From: Alisma plantago-aquatica
Taxonomy: Eukaryota > Streptophyta > Magnoliopsida > Alismatales > Alismataceae
NCBI GenBank assembly: GCA_963693085.1
Contig: OY856409.1
Span: 299,192,558 to 299,256,557 of the forward strand
Reading direction: 5' to 3'
Length of the DNA: 64,000 nucleotides
A model generated the notes under the pieces. That model had not been told where the DNA came from. It worked only from the letters and a program-made list of their open reading frames with translations, and did not search any database. A program made the translations under genes and the position numbers. Shown piece after piece: positions 11,901 through 22,200 of this stretch; position 1 is the stretch's first letter; each line of letters begins with the position of its first letter.

Positions 11901-14900
11901 GGCCTGCAAATGTACCATTTTGAGCAACAAGTTCAAGAACGTGTCATTTAGGGAATAAAAAATGGCAAATGTGCCATTTAGGTTTTTTTGCCCTATTATT
12001 ATACCTCTTTCTGGTCCTCTCGTCCGCCCTCAACAACCCGCTCTCCCCTACATTCGACGGCTCGCACGCCTCCGCGAAGATCCTCTTGAGCTCCTGTGTC
12101 CAGTCTCCGCGCTGGCGGATGTGGATGCTGATGTAGCTATCCCCAGGAGCAGAGGTGATGGAGAAAGGGTGCCTGGGAAAAGTTTAATTCAGTTCATCAG
12201 ATATCGTTACAAAAATTCAACTGCATCCACCTCTACATGGAATCTAAACAGTGAACCGGTTTTACAAACTTACCATTCAAATGGTGAAACATCAGGACAC
12301 TGAACGAACACATACTGCCCACTCTTGTACTTAAACGCCGACGGCTTCGACATGTGCAGCGTCAGCACGTTCCCAGGGTACAGCGCAACCTTCTGAATCC
12401 TCACAGGGTAATGGCCCGACCTAAACGCCCTCAGTATCCTCTCCCCAGCATACAACAACACGGGGAAAGACAAATACATCCACGTCGTCTTCCTGTACCA
12501 ATGGTGTACCAAGTACAGGCACTGGCCATGTATGACGAGAAGCACGTAGACGAGAACAAACATATGGTGTGAGTACCAGAATGCGTTGAAGCCCGTGACC
12601 CTGTCGAAGGGCCTGGGCATCCTGAGTAAGTTCCTCCTGAACCAGCTCGTGGCGAGCACGAACGCGACGGCCATGAGCAGGACCATGAGAACACCTGTGA
12701 CGCCCTCGACGCCGCGGACGAGGGCCATGTAGGTCGGTTTCTGGTCACCGAAGTCGTCGGAGAGTGGAGAGTAGACGCCGTCTGGGGCAGCAAGGAGGCG
12801 CGGGAAGTCGCACGTGAGATGGTTGCCGGCGTGGAGGATCACGCCGACGACGATGCCGGCTGCGATGGTCTGAAGAGGAAAAATTGAAATTTCATTATCA
12901 GTACAACCACATGCCATTTTCTTTCTGATCGGGCCAACTGCGGCCCACTAACGTAGCAGTCACAATTTGGCTAGCTAAGTTTGAGATAATAGGCAGCTAG
13001 CGGCCCATCCTTTCTACAACGGGCTTGGGCCGTCGGCAATCAAACGAACAATATTTACATTTTACCTTGTGGAAGTTGATGTTGTCGTCGAACGGCACGA
13101 GCGTCCCCAGCCTGGTATTCCTTAACCATGTGATGGTATTCCGACACACTGGGAACAGTATCAGCGCCATGTTGAGCTTGAGCGTCTCTGCCGCCCCTTT
13201 GGCGGTGGTGAGACAGTAACCCATGACCTGGAACGCGTACCTCCGTCGGTACTGTGTGAACTTCCATGCGAACAGTCCCGCCATGATTGTGACCCAGAGC
13301 GCCAGGGCCCATAGCCGCCGCCAGTTGTCATGGAACCAGTACATCACACTTGTACTCGCCGTCCGTATCGCGGCGGCTCCGGCTCCACCCCTCCTCCGCG
13401 GGCATGATGATGACGAAGAAGGGAGCTGCAGTGAGCACTGCGCACCGGGCTGGCTGGTGTGGCTGAACGCCTGGCTGTAGTTGACGTACGTGTCCTTCTG
13501 GAGGAGGAGGCTCTCCAGCTGCCACAGCTGCACGTGTGCGAACAGTTGAAGTTCTGAGTAACAATACATTCACCGTGCGTGTGAAAACCATCAAAACGGG
13601 TGTAGTAGTCACAATCACAAACATTTTGTAGTGCAGTCGTGCGCCAACCAGTGTGTGCATGATACATGGTGGTGGCGGTGCTGGAGAAAGTGAGAGAAAG
13701 CGGTGGCCGCGTCGAGAGAATCGTTTGCAAGCTGGACACCATTCTGTTGGTTATCCAAGGACCCGAGTTGCAGGCCATTGTAAACATGGATAGCAACATG
13801 CACGTTCCATTCGGACGGCGGTGGTGCTCGAGCATGGAAATAAGGAAGAAAGGTAACATGGAAGCTAGTGACTGTGGGATACTAGGTTTGGGTGTAAAGC
13901 ACCAGCAACAAGGATAGGGTGCCAGCGTGCAGTATGGTTATCTTGACTATTTCTTTCTAATCATCACGCTCTCAACTCAACAACATTAGCCACATCGGTT
14001 GGCAGTTTCGGTCAGGACCACTTGTGACAGTAGGGAATCAGAAGATTGTTCCCCATCTCCACCATACACTTAGTGTGGAGTATCCGTTCGAGTTGTTACA
14101 CGCACTGGCGGACCAAGAAATCTATAGTGGGTGAGGCCAGATTGTAGTATACAAGAAGTTAGTCCAAAATAATTGCCAACATCGACACAAGAAAAAAACA
14201 CACAACCGGTTATCATGACTAAATTTTATAAAATGTTTCATATTTCTCACAAAGGAGTACATATAAAGGATTTAGACAAAATTACGATAATTTTTTTTCT
14301 AAAAATATTTCATAATGTCTTGCACATTAATATTTTTGAAGAACTTTGTTCCATACATGAAATTTAATAACAATTTCTGATTTTGTTCCAAATTTTGCAT
14401 ATAGACGATACATGATTCTCATAATGGGAAAAAGACCCTTTCAATCAAACATAGATGAAATGATTTCCTACCTAAAGCCTACATGTAGTAATTTTTATAA
14501 TATAAATTTTATCAAAAAATACAAAATTCAGAAATAAATGCAATTGAGAAACTTATATGAATATGAAAATTGTTGAATTAGATTCCATGATTGTTACATC
14601 ACATCCCTTCATAAGAAGACCAAAATACCAACTCATGAACCATAAATCTACTAAAATGCCATCTCCAATGTGAAACTTTGTTGTAGGAATCAATTATGTA
14701 GTGTCAGCCGTATTTGTCAATATTATAGTTTACTTGCATGCACAAAGAATTACAGGGATAAATGAGAGGAGGTTGTGCTGAACTTAAAGTAGGTATGAGT
14801 CAAAAGATGGTATGTATAGGTGGTATAAGGTCTGTTTTTAATTGACTTATGTTTAAAATTATGTCTGAGGAAAAGGGAACATCAATTAACCAGACTTCCC

Positions 14901-17900
14901 TCTCCACTTATTTTTAATTACCTACATCTATTTACACACACACACAATACCAACAATTTGTTGTTCTATTCCGTTATTTTTGAAATTATAAATAAATCAG
15001 TTAATTAGAATTTCTCTCTCTTTATTAATTTCTGATTTTTCCACCACCTTGCTCTCTCACACTCACGTCCAGCAATTAATGTTCCGCTATTCACGCCCTG
15101 AGCATGTAAGGATTCAAGTGTTCCGTATTTATTGGTCAAACTACCATGTGTGCGATTTCTGGGCACGATTGGGGCGAAAAGTGGAGCCATGATTAGTTTT
15201 TACCTTTATTTGGGTGAGGCCATTGCAGTTGCATGTGTTTGGTTTTAGGGAATGACTGGGGCCAATTGTGGATTAATCAGTAGATTTATAATTATTTGGG
15301 TGAGGCTAAGGCCTCATGTGGCCTCAACATAGATCCGCAACTGGTTACACGTTTACTAAAATCCTAATGTAAACTTGAATTTTACTAGTGGGTCGCGGGT
15401 CAGGTCGTGACTCGACAATTTTCACGTTGTACAAGCCCCAATCCGATCCATATTATATACTAGGGTTGTGAGCCAGATTTGGGTCCAACTCGCACTGATA
15501 TTATTTTATATATTAAATATAGTGCATACTTATGTTTTTAATTTTTTGAATAAAATAAATATATTTTGAAATATCTATATTACAAAATATACATACATAT
15601 TATTTGACTATGTTCGGACTTGAAAATGTTTCATAAGTATAGACAATTTAAGTTAATAATGTGATGAATGTATTGATAAGTTAGTCTACAACGTTCATTG
15701 AACATCAAATTAATTCTAAAGGAAGCTTTCTTGTTGAACTGTTATCTTGTCAGGAGTATGTATGAGTACCACTTTGTATCTTAACATATTACACAGATCC
15801 ATCAAGGCATAGAATTATGTACCTATCATTGGAAAATGAAAAGTATAGCAAAGTTGCATAGTTGAGTAAAAATGAGAAAGTAAAAAATTAGAAAGGATAA
15901 CATCATGGACTTAGTGTCAAATTAATGTTGATTGTATAATGAAGAGTCAAAGAATTTATAAGAACAATCATCCATTACATGAATGCCATTTAAATTACAA
16001 TAAATAATTATGTATATGACTTTCTATTGTAAAATATAAATAAAGTAAATCACAACATTGTATGCTTTGGAAAATTGTTCAAATAATTTCAAAATAACAT
16101 GATTGCGTAATTGTCATGGTTGATAAAAAAGAAGATATTAAATAAATTGAGATAAATAATGGGCATGAATATAGTTTGAAATAAATATAGAATAATGAAT
16201 GAATAAATGTCAGAACAAGGCTCACTGTCCATTGAACATAGTTTATGAGGACAATTTCATAATGTCTTGCACATTATGAAAAAATTACGATAATTTTTTT
16301 TTCTAAAAATATTTCATAATGTCTTGCACATTAATATTTTTGAAGAACTAATTTGTTCCATACATGAAATTTAATAACAATTTCTGATTTTGTTCCAAAA
16401 TTTGTATATAGACGATACATGATTCTCATAATGGGAAAAAGACCCTTTCAATCAAACATAGATGAAATGATTTCCTACCTAAAGCCTACATGTAGTAATT
16501 TTTATAATATAAATTTTATCAAAAAACACAAAATTCAGAAATAAATGCAAATTGAGAAACTTATATGAATATGAAAATTGTTGAATTAGATTCCATGATT
16601 GTTACATCACATCCCTTCATAAGAAGATCAAAATACCAACTCATGAATAATAAATCTACTAAAACACCATCTCTAATGTGAAACCTTGTTGTAAGAATCA
16701 ATTATGTAGTGTCAGTCGTATTTGTCAATATTATATTTTACTTGCATGCACAAAGAACTACAAGGATAAATGAGAGGAGGTTGTGCTGAACTTAAAGTAG
16801 GTATGAGTCAAAAGATGGTATGTATAGGTGGTATAAGGTCTGTTTTTTTTTTGAATTCAAAAAAAAGGTCTGTTTTTAATTGACTTATGTTTAAAATTAT
16901 GTCTGAGGAAAAGGGAACATCAATTAACCAGACTTCCCTCTCTACTTATTTTTAATTACCTACATCTATTTACACACACACACGCAATACCAACAATTTG
17001 TTGTTCTATTTCATTATTTCTGAAATTATAAATAAATCAGTTAATTAGACTTTCTCTCTCTTTATTAATTTCTGATTTTCCCACCACCTTGCCTCTCACG
17101 CTCACGTCCAGTAACTACTAGCTATTCAGTCAATTAATGTTCCGCTATTCACGCCCTGATCAGGTAAGGATTCAAGTGTTCCGTATTTATTGGTCAAACT
17201 GTCATGTGCGCGATTTCTGGGCACGATTGGGTCAAAAAGTGGAGCCATGATTAGTTTTTACCTTTATTTGGGTGAGGCCATTGCAGTTGTGTGTGCGTGG
17301 TTTCAGGTAATGATTGGGGCCAATTGTGGATTAATCAGTAGATTTATAATTATTTGGGTGAGGCCAAGGCCCCATGTGGCCTCAACATAGATCCGCCACT
17401 GGTTACACGTTTACTAAAATCCTAATGTGAACTTGAATTTTACTAGTGGGTCGCGGGTCAGGTCATGGCTCGACAATTTTCACGTTGTACAAGCCCCAAT
17501 CCGGTCCATATTATATACTAGGGTTGTGAGCCAGATTTGGGTCCAACTCACACTGATATTATTTTATATATTAAAGATAGTGGCATACTTATGTTTTTAA
17601 TTTTTTGAATAAAATAAATATATTTTGAAATATCTATATTACAAAATATACATACATATTATTTGACTATGTTCGGACTTGAAAATGTTTCATAAGTATA
17701 GACAATTTAAGTTAATAATGTGATGAATGTATTGATAAGTTAGTCTACAACGTTCATTGAACATCAAATTGATTCTAAAGGAAGCTTTCTTGTTGAACTG
17801 TTATCTTGTCAGGAGTACGTATGAGTACCACTTTGTATCTTAACATATTATACAAATCCATCAAGACATAGAATTATGTACCTATCATTGGAAAATGAAA

Positions 17901-18988
17901 AGTATAGCAAAGTTGCATAGTTGAGTAAAAATGAGAAAGTAAAAAATTAGAAAGGATAACATCATGGACTTAGTGTCAATTTAATGTTGATTGTATAATG
18001 AAGAGTCAAAGCATTTATAAGAACAATCATCCATTACATGAATGCCATTTAAATTACAATAAATAATTATGTATATGACTTTCTATTGTAAAATATAAAT
18101 AAAGTAAATCACAACATTGTATGCTTTGGAAAATTGTTCAAATAATTTCAAAATAACATGATTGCGTAATTGTCATGGTTGATCAAAAAGAAGATATTAA
18201 ATAAATTGAGATAAATAATGGGCATGAATATAGTTTGAAATAAATATAGAATAATGAATGAATGAATGTGAGAACAAGGCTCACTGTCCATTGAGCATAG
18301 TTTATGAGGACAATTTCATTGTTTGGATTTATCTAAAGTCTAACCTAGCTCAGATTAAAAACAAGACCCTAAGGTCAAGATCCTAGCCCACCCATAGAAA
18401 ATTATGGGTCGGGTGCAAGTCAGGTTCCATGGATGGGGTTGCGGGTCAATCCTACGTACACTCTAAGCTAGGCGTTCACTCTTTTTCATTATACTTGCTA
18501 AATTACTCTTGTTTTCTTTAAGGAATCCATATTTAGAAATCCCATGTAATCATAATAATAGTCCAATTAAGGAATCCGTATTTCAGCAATGCAATATAAT
18601 CCGCGACACTTCATCATGATACCCAAGAAAAGAATAAACCAACTCGGTGGAAAAGACGCAATAGGTGAATAAAGAAGAAGAGAAAATAAAATACCACTCT
18701 CCACCCTGAATGTGTGGATGTCTCATAAGGACTATGTAAATGTAGTGAGCCATCTGAAATACATGCAAGATTGAGATGGTCGTATTGAATACATGTGGGA
18801 ACTAAACTAATCCATTACTCCACATGTCACATTCATGACTGAGGCCCAGTAGGCCGTTCATTCACTGGATTTCACAAAAGCCGCAGAAAAATAGTTGCCC
18901 ATTGCTATTGCCAATAAGCGAATAAGCGTGCGATACGGATATCAGCTAGATGGGTAGGACCACCGACCACGGCCGCACACTCACATTC

Positions 18989-19021
<33 letters not shown>

Positions 19022-19171
19022 TTAGTTAAAAGGAGACTTAATCTCCTCCTTTCCTCCAAACAGGTGTCAATGACTCAGGGATTGTAAATACAATGCACAA
19101 CATGAGGTTTCGAACCCGGGTTCCCCGGAGAGGACATGCCGGACCGAACCATTTGCGCTACAATGGTCGAG

Positions 19172-19205
<34 letters not shown>

Positions 19206-22200
19206 GCAAAGAGACGAAAGGGGTTGGATGGATGGTTTCCATAGATAGAAGGCTGAAACAGTTCCAAGTGGGATGTAAATGCTACGTGCTCCTGCTGGAA
19301 GGCAACAACTAAAGAAGGGGGAGCAAAGAAGAAGACGCAACAAAAGCACGGATATAAAGACAGGTTGACACATGGTGGTAAAGGTGGAAAGCTTTACGAC
19401 ACTTGTGGATCTTTTCTTGTCCTTTTAATTCTGCACCTTGGTGGTTCAGGTGTATCGTAGCAGAAGAGCTTTTTGTTTCGCCCATTAATGGATGGTCTCA
19501 AGTACTGTGTGCTATAAAATTTATGACTGCTGTGTTGTACCCACTTGATCGTGCAGCGGCTGTAGCAGAAGATTATTTCTCTTGATCTACTACTAGCTAT
19601 TAGGTTTTGAGTAGTGATACACCTAAGTTCTTCTGTACCTGCCAACAAATCCACTTTTTGGGATCAAGATGGCAGTCCATGCGGCAGAAAATATAAAACA
19701 AAGAGGAAAAATACAGAAAGAATACAGAAAAGAGAAAAAAAAATGAGCATTGCATATTGAGGAGAGTATTCATTTTTTTCAATAACACGCTAACTCAAAA
19801 ATGTGTATTGTATTTTGTCTTTTTAATATAATATTTGTTTTTAAATCATTCTATTTTAAAATAAGTATTGAAATGGGTATTCATTATATTTTTTGGGACA
19901 ATATTCATTTTTTTGAATAAGGCAGTAACTCAAAATTGAGTATTGTATGTCGCTCTTTTGCGGATTGTATTCATTTTCTACGTAAAGAAGAAAAATATAT
20001 TCTATACCAAACAAAACAAACATTTAACACTCATTTTTCAGTTATTGTGCTACTTAAAAAATAAATACTATGTCCAAAAATATATTATAGTACTCATTTT
20101 AATTTTTTTTTAAATGATAATGACATAAAAATGAGTACTATATTAAAAGAACGATATGTAATACCTATTTTTAATAAGTACATTATTAAGAAAAGGAACA
20201 TTATCTGTAATATATAATACTTATCTTTATATTCAAAAGTATATCAACATTAATGTTGTTAGAATGTAATTTTTATAAGGAATATAACAGTTTTTTTCAT
20301 CAAAAAGTTCATTTGATAGTTATAAACAAAACATATTTATCTTTTTTTTTTCTATTTCATGTATTTTTCTTTCCACTTTTATCTCTCCAATAATGAAGAC
20401 ATCCTATTGACTCCAAGTTTATAAGAGTGTAGTAGTAAATAATGGGTGTGAAAGCAAGTATACATGGAGTATTGTTTTCCATTTTCCATTAGGTTTGGAG
20501 CGGGTCTACTGACCCCAAGCACAAATTCAGGTAACAACGGTCGAGGTATAACCACTTCGCTAGAGACAACGAGATTATGACCGTGTCCAACAAAAGCATG
20601 TGATGAGAAGGAGTTCAAATGGGTGCGCTACTCCCCGGTGAACATTGAGTAAGCTAACTTTGTTTATCTTTTGCAATTGAAAGTGTTAGTTCGAATGAAA
20701 TGGACTTGACACGTCGCCATAATGTGATGTTAACCACCCCCAGCTAGATAGCTGCTACAATACACACGGTGAAGTATATGCATTTGTTTATTCATATCAT
20801 TGTGTGTTCGTCGACGTATGTGTTGGCTACCCGGGTCCTACAAAGACTTCTCTACATGTTGCCGATCGATTTTAATTAATCAATTTGGCCGTGAGCCTAA
20901 GATTCTACTGGTGCTTTCTGCTGTTATTGGTTATTAATTCTTGACAACAAGCGTGGCGCAAATAATTAGCTTTTGTTGGGAAGAAAAGAGGGGGTGTGTT
21001 GTTGGTAGGTAGTGTACATTTGATTTTGGTCAAATGCACATTTGAATCCAGCAATCCGTAATGATGACATGTCATTTATATGTATCCATCCATTTGTGTA
21101 GTTGAGGAGGAAAAAAGAACATGCACCGTATAGAATAGAGACCAAACTAGCAACTGAATGTTGGTGTTTAAGAAATATCTGTTGTTAGCTCTAGTATTTT
21201 ATGTAGCTGGGGGCGTACAGACACATTACCTCTATGAATCCAAGCTCTTCGGGGTCCAACTCTTCCATGATGAGAGCTGCGTACTCCCCCGCCTGCTCCT
21301 TGAGCCTTGACAACCTGTTTGCGGAGGCACTCAACATGATAATCTGTTACACAAAACAGTGAGGGGAGTCAATATCTATATTGCGGGACATATGATATGC
21401 CAGATACATAACCAGTTAGGTAGACAGATGCCTGCGCACTATTTTTTGTTAGAAAAAGGAGAATGAAGAAAAAAAAAACAAGAAGAAAAAGAACGAGATG
21501 AACTAATTAATTATTATTATTATTATTATAAGTAGCTTGACACGTGTAACAAAGCAACCTCCCAACTACCCACTACGTCGTCATCTACGAGCCGGCGCAA
21601 CCGATCCAGAGAGTTGCAGTCTGCAGAAGATCCATGCCCTCTGCCTTTTCCCTGCCCTGACATTCAGCCAATCAGGCCGAATCTTAGTTACTTGGTGCTA
21701 ATTTCACACACATTCACTGCATCACCATCCAGTGATCCACAGACTCCGAGTAGAAATCACCCGCCAACAAGAACCAGTCAAGCAGGCCAGCCGACCGTGT
21801 CATTACCGTGTTTGTCCCATGTTAGTTGGATCATGCAGCACATCTGGTTTGCGAAATAACAGAAACTCACCCCCTTGCCCATACATACATATAGCATGCT
21901 GCAATTAGCATCCTCTCCCAGAAGGAATTAGCGGCCCAACTTGTTGCAACATTTGTTATCTTATAATAATTTAGGGTTATCTCTTATTCACAACATTCTC
22001 AATTTATAATTAAATTAGCATCCTCTCCCACCTCAACATTTTGCAATACATCTACACCCATTTGCTTTCCCTTTCTCGTGTGAATAATGACGAGGAAGTA
22101 ATTTGCTCCAACACTACCCGAGAGGATTTAATAAAATTCATTTTGAGGAGTGCACGCTGCTATCAAGGAAAGAGCTTTGGGGTTATCTTGCCGAGTTTAC

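Noticed and set aside
12997..13660. Overlapping frames on both strands at RBOH exon 5
   Set aside because: Shadows of GC-rich exon 5; only the frame with LWQLESLLL and FDDNINFHK matches the family and the splice sites.
13344..13860. Extra exon upstream of RBOH exon 5
   Set aside because: The 171-codon frame runs through the intron 4 acceptor in another frame; exon 4 already continues directly into LWQLESLLL.
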